Of a stretch of DNA of 64,000 nt, positions 16,057 through 25,665 are shown one piece after another. The stretch is taken from assembly GCA_024704175.1 (NCBI GenBank), contig CP085629.1, positions 7,288,501-7,352,500 of the forward strand, given 5' to 3'. Position 1 is the first letter of the stretch. The number at the start of each line of letters is the position of its first letter. Position numbers and translations under genes: made by a program. The stretch is from Paenibacillus sp. P25 (GTDB taxonomy: Bacteria; Bacillota; Bacilli; Paenibacillales; NBRC-103111). The notes below the pieces were generated by a model. The model was not told the DNA's origin. It searched no databases and worked only from the letters and a program-made list of their open reading frames with translations.

Positions 16057-16485
16057 GTGAAAGTCTCCAGTTTCTATCCCGTCATATTAACAGATCAAGT
16101 TGTAGCTACGGCCGCATTTTACACGGAGCACTTTGGATTCGAGAAGGTCTTCGAAGCGGACTGGTATGTAAGCTTGAAAATGTCCGGCAAAGACAGCCCG
16201 TTCGAGCTGGCCATTCTCGATTCGACTCATCCGACTATTCCCCAAGCGTATAGAACGAAAGTAAAGGGGCTGATCCTTAACTTTGAGGTAGACGACGTTG
16301 ATGCGGAATACGAACGTCTAATACGGGGGGCCAAGCTTCCCCTTGAGCTTGAGATCCGGAGCGAGGATTTTGGACAGCGGCATTTCATTACTTCCGACCC
16401 CAACGGGATCTTGATTGATGTCATCACCGTTATCCCTCCGACAGGCGACTTCAGCGGCCAATATGTCGAAGAGATTTGGAAGTAA
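16057..16485 (+). CDS. VOC/glyoxalase-like protein
   Basis: About 142 residues from a GTG at 16057, which follows AGAGAGGGG; the upstream in-frame extension to 15979 overlaps the operator and has no ribosome site. Vicinal-oxygen-chelate fold: FYPVILTDQVVATAAFYTEH, FEVDDVDAEYERLIRGA, and RHFITSDPNGILIDVI, where the paired beta-alpha-beta modules and end-strand acidic residue are visible. Members include bleomycin-resistance and glyoxalase types; substrate unknown. It heads a three-gene cluster with an AlkC-like gene and a TetR gene. Confidence 0.82.
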   Translation: MKVSSFYPVILTDQVVATAAFYTEHFGFEKVFEADWYVSLKMSGKDSPFELAILDSTHPTIPQAYRTKVKGLILNFEVDDVDAEYERLIRGAKLPLELEIRSEDFGQRHFITSDPNGILIDVITVIPPTGDFSGQYVEEIWK

Positions 16486-16496
16486 GAGGAGCCTTC

Positions 16497-17276
16497 ATGG
16501 GATCATATCAGCCACTTAAGAATTACTTTGGAGAAGAGCTGGCTAGGCGGCTAGCCGAATTAATCAAGCCCATTTATCCTGATTTCCCGGGGGCCCATTT
16601 TGTTAATGAATTGAAGAAGAATGTGGGTCCGCTGGAACTGAAGGCGAGAGTCCGACTGATGGCAGAGGAGCTTCATCGTACATTACCTTTTGGATACCCC
16701 GATCAGATTGCGGTCTTGTTAAAGATTCTCGGTCCGGAAAATGAAAATGAGCATGGAATATTCACCGAGGGTTACTTCCTCATGCCTGTCGCCAATTTCG
16801 TGGAACGATATGGAGTGGAACACTTCCGGATTTCTATGGACGCGTTGTATGAGATTACAAAACGCCATACCTCGGAATATGCGATCCGCCCCTATCTCCT
16901 CTACTATCCTGAAGAGTGTATGGAGACACTAATAACCTGGTCTTACGATTCCAATTTCCACGTGCGCCGCTTGGTCAGTGAGGGGACTCGCCCTCGTCTT
17001 CCTTGGGCGAAGCGGATAAACGTATTGGGCGGGGATCCCTTGCGCAATCTTGCCTTGCTTGAGCCGTTGCTGGATGACAATTCAGGTTACGTCAGGCGGT
17101 CTGTGGCCAATCATTTGAATGATTTGACGAAGGATCACAAACAGGTCACGATCAAATGGATGGCCGACAAGCTAAGCAGGGGTTGGAAGCATGGCCCGAA
17201 GATGGTTCGCCATGCATTAAGGTCATTAGCGAAGTCCGGGGATCCGGATGCGTTGGCAATGATGAAGGAGCTTTAG
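16497..17276 (+). CDS. AlkC/AlkD-like DNA alkylation repair HEAT protein
   Basis: About 259 residues, starting at the ATG at 16497 after AAGAGGAG. All-helical HEAT-repeat protein; EGTRPRLPWAKRINVLGGDP and DDNSGYVRRSVANHLNDLTK are characteristic of the AlkC branch of 3-methyladenine glycosylase-like proteins. Known members bind and excise alkylated bases. It follows the VOC gene by 11 bp and precedes a TetR gene, suggesting an inducible detoxification and repair cluster (inference). Confidence 0.8.
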   Translation: MGSYQPLKNYFGEELARRLAELIKPIYPDFPGAHFVNELKKNVGPLELKARVRLMAEELHRTLPFGYPDQIAVLLKILGPENENEHGIFTEGYFLMPVANFVERYGVEHFRISMDALYEITKRHTSEYAIRPYLLYYPEECMETLITWSYDSNFHVRRLVSEGTRPRLPWAKRINVLGGDPLRNLALLEPLLDDNSGYVRRSVANHLNDLTKDHKQVTIKWMADKLSRGWKHGPKMVRHALRSLAKSGDPDALAMMKEL

Positions 17277-17303
17277 TGATTTAGGGCGCATACAGTTTGA
17301 TGA

Positions 17304-17931
17304 ATGGAGAACTTGCCGGTCATGAGGAGAAGCAAAGCAGAGACAACGGAAACGGTACATAAATTAATCGCAGTCGCCAGAACCCATTTTACCGAGTACG
17401 GTTACGCGGATGCGGCACTGGAATCGATCGTTCATGAAGCGAATTTGACGCGGGGCGCGGTTTACCATCATTTTCGCAGCAAGAAGGAATTGTTTCGCGT
17501 CGTACTGGAGGATGTCCAGAGAGAGGTTGCCGAAAGGGTGGAGAGGGAAGCTTCGACAAGCGAAGATTTGTGGCAGACTCTTCCTAGGTTGCCGCGCCTT
17601 CATTATGGTCGCTGTTGAGAAGCGAAATAGGCGAATTATGTTGATTGATGGTCCGGCGATTCTAGGCTGGGAAACTTGGAGGGAAATGGATAAGAACCAC
17701 TCCATGCGTTTGTTGAGAGAGCAGCTTGGAATCATGCAGGAGCAAGGGCACTTTCGAATGATTCCTCTCGATGTTCTAACCCATTTTATTTCGGGCGGGT
17801 TGAATGAGATGGCTCTCTGGCTTGCCAATGAGTCCTTGCAGCCAGGCTCGCTGGATGAAACTACGAAGGTTATTAGCGTATTCTTGGAAGGATTTAAACA
17901 AAGTACAAGGTGCTCCTCCGATGAGATGTGA
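17304..17931 (+). CDS. TetR/AcrR-family regulator (one frameshift)
   Basis: About 208 residues. DNA-binding part: HKLIAVARTHFTEYGYADAA, then HEANLTRGAVYHHFRSKKEL. The frame stops at 17618. Removing one C at about 17586 continues it as LWQTLLGCRAFIMVAVEKRN and through IMLIDGPAILGWETWREMD to a stop at 17929-17931. A second possible start is the ATG at 17322, 12 bp after GGAG. Likely the repressor acting at the palindrome 15998-16018. Confidence 0.82.
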
Positions 17932-18338
17932 AGCAGCATATGGTAGGGCAAGACGATTTGCTGGTGCGGGAGGGGCAAGCGGATGTTGAACAAAGCATTG
18001 CTGATCGGAGGGATCCCCGAAACAGGAACCGCCCGTTAAACATCCAATCCAATGGGGCCGGTCCTCTCACGTGGATCCGGGGTCATAGACCCGGTACCGG
18101 GGGTAGGCTGTCCGCTTTACGGCCTGCTTTATGTTTTTTGTTCCTCACCCGATGATTTGCATCTTTCCGTTATTGCTTGCCGCTTGTAGAGCGGTTAGGC
18201 ACCGAGGACATTCATGAGTCCGATCTGGCGGATGATATGATTATGGCGCAGTATATGAGGATAGGACCTGCCTCCGACATCTTCCCCATGATTTACCGGA
18301 ATATTTGCTTGCGTGGAATGAGTGGGGATAAAATGGCT
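17932..18338. other. Stretch without a recognisable gene
   Basis: Only short, unconvincing ORFs are present. One of them (ATG at 17982, MLNKALLIGGIPETG) resembles the first residues of a single-strand binding protein but ends within 20 codons. Probably decayed sequence. Confidence 0.5.
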
Positions 18339-18368
18339 TTGCCAGAGTCGCCGGGGGCATAGTACAAT
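18339..18368 (+). promoter_or_regulatory. Probable promoter of the His-rich protein/HD gene pair
   Basis: TTGCCA (18339-18344), an 18-bp spacer and TACAAT (18363-18368), 47 bp before the start at 18416. Confidence 0.5.
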
Positions 18369-18415
18369 GAATAGATGTCACTTTTCCACAAAAATCCATG
18401 GTTAGGAGCGCTTTG

Positions 18416-18822
18416 ATGGATTCCATCGTGGTATTTATGGCGTTTATTATTCTATTCGTTCTCATCCTGGTCATCCGGGCCGCCCGTAAACCGGATGACC
18501 TCCGCAGACGGCGGGGGAGGGACGACGGCTGGGACAGCACGTCTGCCGCCAGCTCGACGGATGATTTCATACCGTCCGGGTGGAATGGAGATGACGATTC
18601 GAACCGACGTTCCCATCATCATCACCACCATCACCATGACGGAGGCGGCGGAAGCTCCGGACACAGCCATTCTCACAGCTACTCCCACAGTCACTCGGAC
18701 TCCTCGCACGGACACAGCCACTCCGACTCGGGCTCTTCCGGCGGGGGGACAGTGGAGGAAGCAGCGACAGCGGCGGCGGCGGAGGAGACAGCGGAGGGGA
18801 GGAGATTGAAGGCGATGGCTGA
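18416..18822 (+). CDS. Membrane-anchored His/Ser/Gly-rich protein (one frameshift)
   Basis: About 135 residues after repair. One N-terminal transmembrane helix (IVVFMAFIILFVLILVI) is followed by a basic stretch, an acidic/serine linker and a low-complexity tail with eight consecutive histidines and many HS/HSHS pairs. As given, the frame runs into the HD gene. Adding one G to the run of six G near 18742 restores GDSGGSSDSGGGGGDSGGE and a stop overlapping the next start. The start at 18416 follows AGGAG. Function unknown; the His-rich part suggests metal binding. Confidence 0.65.
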
Positions 18823-19508
18823 ACATGAGGCTTTATTGGAGGAAGCGAAGGCGTTCGCCCGAGCCGAGCTCGGCGGCGACAGCGGCGGCCACGATTGGTG
18901 GCATGTGGCGCGCGTGGCCGGGATGGCCAAGCGGCTCGCGGCGCTCGAAGGGGCGGACGCGGCCGTATGCGAGCTGGCCGCATGGCTGCATGACGTGGCG
19001 GATGAGAAGCTCAATGTCAGCAAGGAAGCGGGGCTATCCAAGGTGGAGGCCTGGCTCGTCGAACGGCGGGTGGAAGATATGGTCATCCGGCATGTAATGG
19101 AGATCATCTCGACCATGTCCTATGGCGGCGGCAAAGGCGACCCTATGCGAACCGCGGAGGGCAAGATTGTGCAGGATGCCGACCGTCTGGATGCGCTGGG
19201 CGCGGTAGGCATTGCGCGCACGTTCGCCTATTCGGGCTGGAAGGGGCAGGCGATGTACGACCCGGAGCCGCCGGTGCGCGAGAGCATGACCGCCGAGCAG
19301 TACCGCAAGGAGAAAAGCACGGCGGTGAATCATTTTTACGAGAAGCTCGCTGAAGCTGAAGGAGCTCATGAACACGGAGGCGGCACGTGCCATTGCGGAG
19401 GAAAGACACCGGTTCATGGAACAGTTCCTGGCGCAGTTTTATAGCGAATGGGAGGCGAAGGACGCCGATTTTGCCGCTGCGGAGAGCGGCGTCCGCCGGG
19501 AGGAATAA
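18815..19508 (+). CDS. HD-domain phosphohydrolase (one frameshift)
   Basis: About 230 residues, starting at the ATG at 18815 that overlaps the preceding stop, after GGGAGGAG. Metal-binding HD set: HDWWHVARVAGMAK, AWLHDVADEKL, IVQDADRLDALGAVGIARTF. This is the YedJ/YpgQ-like group, several members of which hydrolyse nucleotides. The frame should shift near 19352 (one extra G), giving KLKELMNTEAARAIAEERHR and a stop at 19506-19508. Without the correction it ends in an unrelated Cys/His tail. Confidence 0.85.
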
Positions 19509-19555
19509 ACCGGACCCCCGCCCAATGAACGACTTGCTCCGCATGGACCGGCGGG

Positions 19556-19601
19556 GAAAAAAGCGCAAGGAGCCGTCTTGAAACAGCTCTTTGCGCTTTT
19601 T
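19556..19601. terminator. Bidirectional terminator
   Basis: AAAAAAGCGCAA...TTGCGCTTTTT with an inner GAGC/GCTC pair, between two convergent genes. Confidence 0.75.
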
Positions 19602-19634
19602 CGTATGGCTTCTAACCAACTGCTGCTGATTGCC

Positions 19635-21293
19635 CTATCCGTTCAGGACGCCGCCGAATATTTTTCCGTCCCACGGCAGACCTTCCTCGAAACGCTTCTT
19701 ATCGTGAAGCCGGTAGGCGAACAGAAGGGGAACTGGTACATCTCCCAAATTTTACACTTCCGCGCATCCGCTCCGGAGCGGTCGATGATGGCGTTGACGG
19801 CATGGCGGGCCGCTTCGTTCGCCCCTTCCATCGTGGCAAGGTCGGTGTTCGTCCGGACATAGTCGGAGGCCAGGAACAGATTCGGAATGGCGGTTTCCGC
19901 CGTCGGCCGCAGCGACCAGGTGTGAATTTTGTTCACCAGCGGCGGTTCTAGGTTAACGGCCGCACCCTCGGGGTTCGGGGTCCGGATATCTTCGTCCAGG
20001 AACCAATCATGCAGGTTGTCATCCTCCAGAACGACCTCGCCGTTCACATTCAGGCTTTGCTTCAGCTGGGCCCAAACCTCATTCTTGATCTCTTCCCTCG
20101 TACACAGCTTGGCCGGCTTACCGTAAAGAAGACCCGGCTTCTCCCAATCGGATACGTCGACCGAAATAATGCCTTTTACCTCTCCGTCGCCGTAATCGCT
20201 GAGATCGAATTCCGGCCAGAACTGCCTTTGAGACACGCTGGTCAGTGCCCAGGGCGAGTCCATATAGATCATATGCCCGTGAATGATCGGCACGTCTTCC
20301 TTCAAATAAAACTGGATGCCGTTCATCCAATCGACAGCCGCCGGCCAGCTGCTTGATGCCGGCGAGCGTCGGGTCGGCTGCGATCATGTCGTCCGTTAGG
20401 AAGCGTGCCATCACTTCGACGGGGAATGCCGCTATGTAATAGTCGCCCTGTACCTCGAAGGTTTCGCCGTTCTCCGTCACGGTGGCTCCGGTAATCACGC
20501 CGTTCTCGCAGCGGATTGCTTCCACCCTGGCTTCCAGATGATAGTCCACGCCGAGCTGAAGCAGATACTCGTACCACGGACGAAGCCATACTTCGTTGGT
20601 CGGACCGTCCAGGAGCCGGTCGGCGGCGCCTCCGGGCGTCACCATATCCAGCATAATTTGTGCGCCGATGCAGCCTACGGTAGCGACATTGGCTTCACGG
20701 GCTTTGGTCGCCACCAGCACCCGGGTCATGCCCGTAAACACACGGCGGAAATTCTCGGACTGATTGTCCGCATCGATGAAATCCCACCAGGCCATGTTCT
20801 GGTATTCCGCAGTCCGGCGCTCATCGCAGCTTGTCATGACCTGCCACAGCCGCGCGATATACAGTTCGACCTCTTCTTCCGTCAGTCCAAGATGGTTATC
20901 GAAGATCGATTTCCACATATCGACGAAATCGGGCGCCGAGGTTGGAAACTCCGTCAGGAATTCGACCGGCGGACCGTCCGTCCGGGCCAGCCCGAGACGC
21001 GAGCCTTCGATCAGATTGTCCGCCACGCCGCGCAGGTTGTCGCCGTAGGGAATCCGTTCCATGGTATCGATAATATGCTTATAAAATCTCGGAAAAAAGC
21101 GGAAGCCATGCTCCCCCGGCAGAGGCTTCCTCCCCTTCTCCGCACTGTCCGGCACGGGCATGGAACGCGCCTTCCCTCCGGGCAGTCCCCGCATTTCGTA
21201 CACCGACACGTCAAAACCGCGTTCCGCGAGCTCGTGGGCGGCACTCATTCCGGCGACGCCGCCCCCCAAGATCACAACTTTCTTCGTAATCAT
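19635..21293 (-). CDS. FAD-dependent oxidoreductase, phytoene desaturase/HpnE-like (two frameshifts)
   Basis: About 552 residues. N-terminal Rossmann FAD site VVILGGGVAGMSAAHELAER with E in VSVYEMR; GEHGFRFFPRFYKHIIDTM is typical of the flavin amine-oxidase/phytoene-desaturase superfamily; the C-terminal FAD contact is NLFLASDYVRTNTDLATMEG. Two single-base shifts occur: near 20345 (one extra base, restoring AVDWMNGIQFYL) and near 19715-19719 (one C missing, restoring LLFAYRLHDKKRFEEGLPWD and a stop at 19635-19637). Probable substrate is an isoprenoid or other hydrophobic molecule, but no carotenoid genes are adjacent. Confidence 0.82.
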
Positions 21294-21547
21294 GAATCCA
21301 TTTCCTCTCCCTTGGAAATTTGTCTTCCCATTTCCAGTTATAACATGAAAACGTGGGCCTAAAGTATTAAATTTAAGTCAAAAGGCACTGAAATTCGACG
21401 AAATCCGAGCGATCTTTCGGTAAATGGCGGCTTCCCTTCCGGCCGGGCACAATTCCATACAAAATGCGCAGAATGCGATAAAGACATCGGACGCCGGGTC
21501 GGTTATAGTTGAGGTTAAGATGGAGATTGAGAGGAGCGGAAGAGCTG

Positions 21548-22559
21548 ATGTATAAAATCGTTGTCGCCGGTCGCGGCGGCATGTCCAAAGCCTGGATTGA
21601 TTATGCTCTGAAACGGGAGGATGCCCGGATTGTCGGTCTCGTCGATCTGAGGAAAGAGCAGGCGGAAGCGGCGGCGGAGAAATACGGACTTCGCTGCGGG
21701 ACTTATACCGATGTGAGGGAGGCCATCACGTCGGAGGGGCGAATCTCGTCTTCGACGTAACGATTCCGGACAGCCATGCAGCCGTCACGACGGCCGCCCT
21801 GGAGCTGGGCTGCGACGTCTTCGGCGAGAAGCCGATGTCGACCTCGATGGCCGAGGCGCACCGGCTGGTGGAGCTGGCCGGTAAGCGGGGACGTACCTAT
21901 GCCGTTATGCAGAACCGCAGATATCTCCCGCAAATCCGCGCGTTCCGGGATTTGGTGGTTTCCGGTGCGATCGGACAGGTCGGCTTCGTGAATGCCGATT
22001 TCTTCCTCGGACCGCATTTCGGGGGCTTCCGGGATGCGATGGAAAGCCCGTCGCTGCTCGATATGGCGATCCATACGTTCGACCAGGCCCGGCTGATCAC
22101 CGGCAAGGATCCGGTATCGGTGTACTGCCATGAATTCAACCCGCCGGGGTCGTGGTATGCCGGGAATGCGTCGGCCGTGTGTATCTTCGAATATGAGGAC
22201 GGCGGCGTCTTCTGCTACCGCGGTTCCTGGTGCTCGGAGGGTTCCCCGACCTCCTGGGAGGCCGATTGGCGCATCTCCGGCAGCAAAGGAACCGCCCGCT
22301 GGGACGGAACGACGGCGCCTTACGCCGAAGTGACGGAGCCGTCTGCGGAGCCCTCGTTCATGAGCCGGTTCCGTCGGATTGAGGCGGAGGTGAACTGGCC
22401 GGGGCAATCCGGACATGCGGGTCACGCCTGGACGAAATGTTCGCCGCCCTTCGCGAAGGGCGAAAGCCGGAAACGGACTGCACGGACAATATCAAGAGTA
22501 TGGCGATGGTGTACGGCGCGCTGGAGAGCGCAGCAAGCGGACGGAAGGTCCGGCTGTAA
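21548..22559 (+). CDS. Gfo/Idh/MocA-family oxidoreductase (two frameshifts)
   Basis: About 337 residues. N-terminal Rossmann fold YKIVVAGRGGMSKAWIDYAL; EKPMSTSMAEAHRLVELA supplies the family EKP motif; HTFDQARLITGKDPVSVYCH is in the substrate domain. One G is missing near 21737 (restores SEGANLVFDVTIPDSHAAV) and one C near 22422 (restores HALDEMFAALREGRKPETD and the stop at 22557-22559). Family members are NAD(P)-dependent dehydrogenases of sugars or inositols; substrate unknown. It is followed by a strong terminator. Confidence 0.85.
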
Positions 22560-22592
22560 ACGAGGAAGGACGGTAAGGCTAGGAAGGGATAA

Positions 22593-22660
22593 GGGGGACG
22601 CCTTACGGCGCCATGCAGGGCAAGGCGGAATGCATGGCGCCGGGGAGCGTCCCCTTTTTG
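22593..22660 (+). terminator. Rho-independent terminator
   Basis: A long GC-rich hairpin: GGGGGACGC ... GCGTCCCC with inner GGCGCCATGC/GCATGGCGCC, then TTTTTG. Confidence 0.8.
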
Positions 22661-22661
22661 G

Positions 22662-22914
22662 GTGATCGAGCTGCATGCGGCGGACGGCTATTCGAATTTC
22701 TTATCGCCGCTGACGAATAAGAGGAAGGACCGCTATGGCGGTTCGAGGGAAACAGGTATCGGTTCCCCTGGAAATTATCGATAACGTTCGCAGCGTATGG
22801 GACGATCCGCATTCGGTAAGGGTGTTGGCCGTGAATATGAAGAGGGCGGACCGGCTGGAGGATCCTGTATTTCAAGGAAAAGCCGGTCGAGGTCGCCGGC
22901 TGATTGAAGGCTGA
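22662..22914 (+). pseudogene. Old yellow enzyme (NADH:flavin oxidoreductase) fragment
   Basis: VIELHAADGYSNFLSPLTNK-R, DRYGGS and, after two single-base corrections, NRYRFPLEIIDNVRSVWDD match the central segment of OYE-family enzymes (NamA-like). No N-terminal half or C-terminal barrel end is nearby. It starts directly after a terminator, so it is a remnant of a lost gene. Confidence 0.7.
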
Positions 22915-22924
22915 GGTCGGGCGC

Positions 22925-22966
22925 CAAAAACCAAGCCGCCGGCGGGCGCCGTGCGGCTTGGTTGGC
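22925..22966 (-). terminator. Terminator of the ArsR-SRPBCC operon
   Basis: On the minus strand CCAAGCCGC...GCGGCTTGGTTTTTGG, 9 bp after the SRPBCC stop. Confidence 0.75.
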
Positions 22967-22974
22967 GAAAGCTT

Positions 22975-23486
22975 TTAGCGCTGCAAGGACTGCACATGCT
23001 CTTCGAGACGATCCCAAGTTTCGGTGATGCCCTGCTCCATGCCCATTTCCATGACGGTTTTCAGCGCTTCTTCGGAAGCGTACAGCGCGCGGCTTACGAG
23101 CTTCGTCTTGCCCTCGTATTCTTCGAAGGTCATCGTAATATCGGACGAGGGCATTCCCTCCGCCACATTGCCTTCGGCATCCGAGAAATAGTCGACATAG
23201 GCGATCTTCTCCGGCGCTTCGATTTCGCGGTAGACCGCTTTGCCCCAAGATTCGAATCCGTAGAAGTCGCCCTGCTTCTCATCGATGCACTTCATGCAGT
23301 AATGCCACACACCGCCCGGACGGAAGTCGACGTTGCATACCGTCAGCGTCCAACCGCGGGGCCCCACCAATGCTTCAGATGCTCGGCTTCGGAGAATGCC
23401 TTGAACACCAGCTCGCGCGGCGCGTCGAATACGCGCTCCAGAATAAGCTCCCGGCCTTCAACTTTGGTCAACATTTTGTTCGTCAT
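22975..23486 (-). CDS. SRPBCC/AHSA1 domain protein (one frameshift)
   Basis: About 170 residues. The ATG at 23486 follows AGGAGG and opens ELILERVFDAPRELVFKAFS and EAEHLKHWWGP. The remainder, GWTLTVCNVDFRPGGVWHYC ... GITETWDRLEEHVQSL, is in another frame, joined by one base near 23357. START-like AHSA1 fold. It is encoded 23 bp downstream of an ArsR gene. The ArsR-AHSA1 pair is a recurrent arrangement, and this protein is the likely regulated product. Confidence 0.85.
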
Positions 23487-23509
23487 GGAAATTCCTCCTG
23501 AAATTTGGT

Positions 23510-23833
23510 TTATTTGTTTTCTTTCGTCCGAAGCTTCCGCAAATAATTCTCCAAAGCGTCGAGCCGTTCATCCCAGACGCCCCGATAGCTCTCGAGCCAT
23601 GCGTCGAGCGCTTGGAACGGCTCCAGCCGCAGCTTGTAATTCCGGCGGTTGGCGGCCGCCTGCACCTCGACCAGCCCGGCGTCCAGCAAAACGCGCAGAT
23701 GCTTCGAAGCTTGGGGTCGCCGGAGTTCCAGCCGGTCGGCGATCTCCCCTACGGTCAAGGGACCTTCCATCAGAAGTTCGACGATGCGCAGGCGGGTGGG
23801 TTCGGCCAGAGCACTGAAAGTCGTTATATCCAT
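23510..23833 (-). CDS. ArsR/SmtB-family repressor
   Basis: A 107-residue winged-helix regulator: FSALAEPTRLRIVELLMEG, LTVGEIADRLELRRPQASKH, LRVLLDAGLVEVQAAANRR. The usual metal-binding ELCVCDL cysteines are absent, so it is not a classical metal sensor. It is first gene of an operon with the AHSA1 protein. A strong promoter embedded in an inverted repeat lies at 23955-23992, consistent with autoregulation. Confidence 0.88.
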   Translation of the reverse strand: MDITTFSALAEPTRLRIVELLMEGPLTVGEIADRLELRRPQASKHLRVLLDAGLVEVQAAANRRNYKLRLEPFQALDAWLESYRGVWDERLDALENYLRKLRTKENK

Positions 23834-23954
23834 GGTGCGGATGTTCCCTCATGGAAGCGGTTGACGGCATACGGTACGGCGCGGGCGTTTCCTCCAGTTC
23901 CGGGCAAATCGGGTCACCTCGTTTCATTTTTTGGGTTACCGTACTCACAGTCTT

Positions 23955-23992
23955 AATATACCTTAATGGGAATATTCCTGTCAAGGTATATT
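23955..23992 (-). promoter_or_regulatory. arsR promoter with 10-bp inverted repeat operator
   Basis: Minus strand TTGACA (23979-23984), an 18-bp spacer and TATATT (23955-23960). Perfect inverted repeats AATATACCTT/AAGGTATATT overlap the -10 and the upstream side of the -35. Confidence 0.8.
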
Positions 23993-24110
23993 GCTGTTTT
24001 ATTTTTCAGGGCCGGGGGAAAGCATGGTTTTATTTGATTCATCCCTGGAAGCAGGTGGAAATCCATGGGACAATATAGGTAGTCTGTAAAACCATTCGGT
24101 GAGGTGTAGG

Positions 24111-25100
24111 ATGACCATTCATATTCGTAAGGTCCGACTTCCTGAAGATTACCCGGCGATTGCGGCCGTGCTGAGCGCCCACCGGCCGGAGCCGACAACC
24201 GTGCAGCGACTGCAGGACGAGGACGCGAAAATTCCGGCCCAAGGCCGTTTGGAGAAGAATGAGGAAGGACTGCTTGCAGGCTTTGACCGGCATAAAATCG
24301 TGGCGGAAACGGCGGACGTCCTTGTCATCGGATACGGGGTCGCCTGGCGGGCACCCTGGACGCCGCCCGGCGAGCTGCACCACACCTTGGCCGTGCTGCC
24401 CGGACATGAAAAGCGAGGAGCCGGAAGCGCCTTATACGCGGACCTGGAACGGTGGGCGGAACAGGTGGAAGCGGCCAAGCTGGTCTACATGGTGAAGGAT
24501 GACCGGCCGGACGATGTCCGCTTTGCCGAGCGGAGAGGTTTCACGAAGGAGAGGCATGTATACGAGTCGGTGCTGTCCCTGGCGGAAACCCCGGCCAGCC
24601 GGGAGGAGCCGGTGCTGGAGCGCACGAGGCGGGCGGGCATCCGCTTCACGACGCTGGCGCAGCTTCCCCGGGAAGAGGGCGAACGGCGCCTGTATGAGCT
24701 GTACCGCCGCACGACGCCGGATATTCCCGGCAACCGCGAGACGATGCCGGCATTCGGCGAATGGCGCAAGTGGTGCCTGGAGCTGCCCGGCTCGAAGCCC
24801 AAATACACGCTTCTGGCTATGGACGGCGACCGAATCGTTGGCGTGGCAAATCTGGTGCATCAAGCGGCGACGAACAGCTTTTACCATGAGTATACCGGGG
24901 TACTGCGCGATTACCGGGGCCGGGGCATTGCGCTTTCGCTGAAACGGCTTGCCATCCGGCTGGCCGCTCAAGAAGGGGCGGCGTATCTTAGGACGAACAA
25001 CGATTCGCAGAATGGTCCCATGCTGAGCATCAATTTGGAGCTGCTGGGGTACCGGCCGGTTCCGGGATATTTTAAAATGGTGAAAACAATCGGGCGGTAG
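24111..25100 (+). CDS. Tandem GNAT-family N-acetyltransferase
   Basis: 329 residues from the ATG at 24111 (GAGGTG site). Two GNAT folds: the first around LAVLPGHEKRGAGSALYADL and FAERRGFTKERHVYES, the second around EYTGVLRDYRGRGIALSLKR and TNNDSQNGPMLSINLELLGY. The RGRGIA acetyl-CoA loop is canonical only in the second half. The gene is intact. Substrate unknown. Tandem GNATs of this shape are common in Paenibacillus and Bacillus. Confidence 0.85.
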   Translation: MTIHIRKVRLPEDYPAIAAVLSAHRPEPTTVQRLQDEDAKIPAQGRLEKNEEGLLAGFDRHKIVAETADVLVIGYGVAWRAPWTPPGELHHTLAVLPGHEKRGAGSALYADLERWAEQVEAAKLVYMVKDDRPDDVRFAERRGFTKERHVYESVLSLAETPASREEPVLERTRRAGIRFTTLAQLPREEGERRLYELYRRTTPDIPGNRETMPAFGEWRKWCLELPGSKPKYTLLAMDGDRIVGVANLVHQAATNSFYHEYTGVLRDYRGRGIALSLKRLAIRLAAQEGAAYLRTNNDSQNGPMLSINLELLGYRPVPGYFKMVKTIGR

Positions 25101-25174
25101 GCAGGGCGCGGATGTTCCGCTAAGGGACGTCCGCTTTTCTCTTCTTAAGAATCATGATCAGGAGGTTGGTTAAC

Positions 25175-25665
25175 GTGTTGACTTACGAAGTTCGGCCGAT
25201 TCACGGCGTGAAGGATAGACCTTTTCTGTGGGATATGCTGTACGAAATGATTCACATCCCTAAAGATAAACCCCCTAAAGAACTGCTGCTGCGGCTCCCG
25301 GAGATCCGCAAATATCTGGAGGGCTGGGGCAGAGCGGGGACGGCGGCTTCGTCGCCGAGACGGCGGGAGGCAAGGCCCTTGGGGCCGCCTGGTACCGGTT
25401 GACGGATGAGTCGGCCCCCGGCTACGGCTTCGTCGACCGCTTCACGCCGGAGCTGTCGGTCGCGGTGCTGCCGGAGCATACCGGGCGGGGCATCGGCTCC
25501 CGGTCGCTGCAGGCCCTTATTCGGCAAGCCCAGGCCGAAGGCTACCCGGGTCTGTCTCTCAGCGTTGATCCGGCCAACCAGGCTTTGCAGCTGTATCGGC
25601 GGCTTGGTTTTGAGCGCTGCGGCGAATCGGGCACCTCGTGGACGATGCTTCTGCGGTTCCGGTAA
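25175..25665 (+). CDS. GNAT-family N-acetyltransferase (one frameshift)
   Basis: About 163 residues from a GTG at 25175, 9 bp after AGGAGG. Adding one G near 25338 links EIRKYLEGWGRAG to DGGFVAETAGGKALGAAWYR. The acetyl-CoA site is LSVAVLPEHTGRGIGSRSLQ and the end is NQALQLYRRLGFERCGESGT. Its 3' end overlaps the convergent MFS gene by about 100 bp. Confidence 0.8.

Noticed and set aside
17982..18038. ATG-TTG-AAC start resembling the first residues of a single-strand binding protein
   Set aside because: The frame stops within 20 codons and nothing downstream in any frame continues an OB-fold.
18416..19444. A single natural fusion of the His-rich protein and the HD domain
   Set aside because: One added G restores a Gly/Ser/Asp tail of matching composition and a stop overlapping a proper HD start with its own ribosome site.
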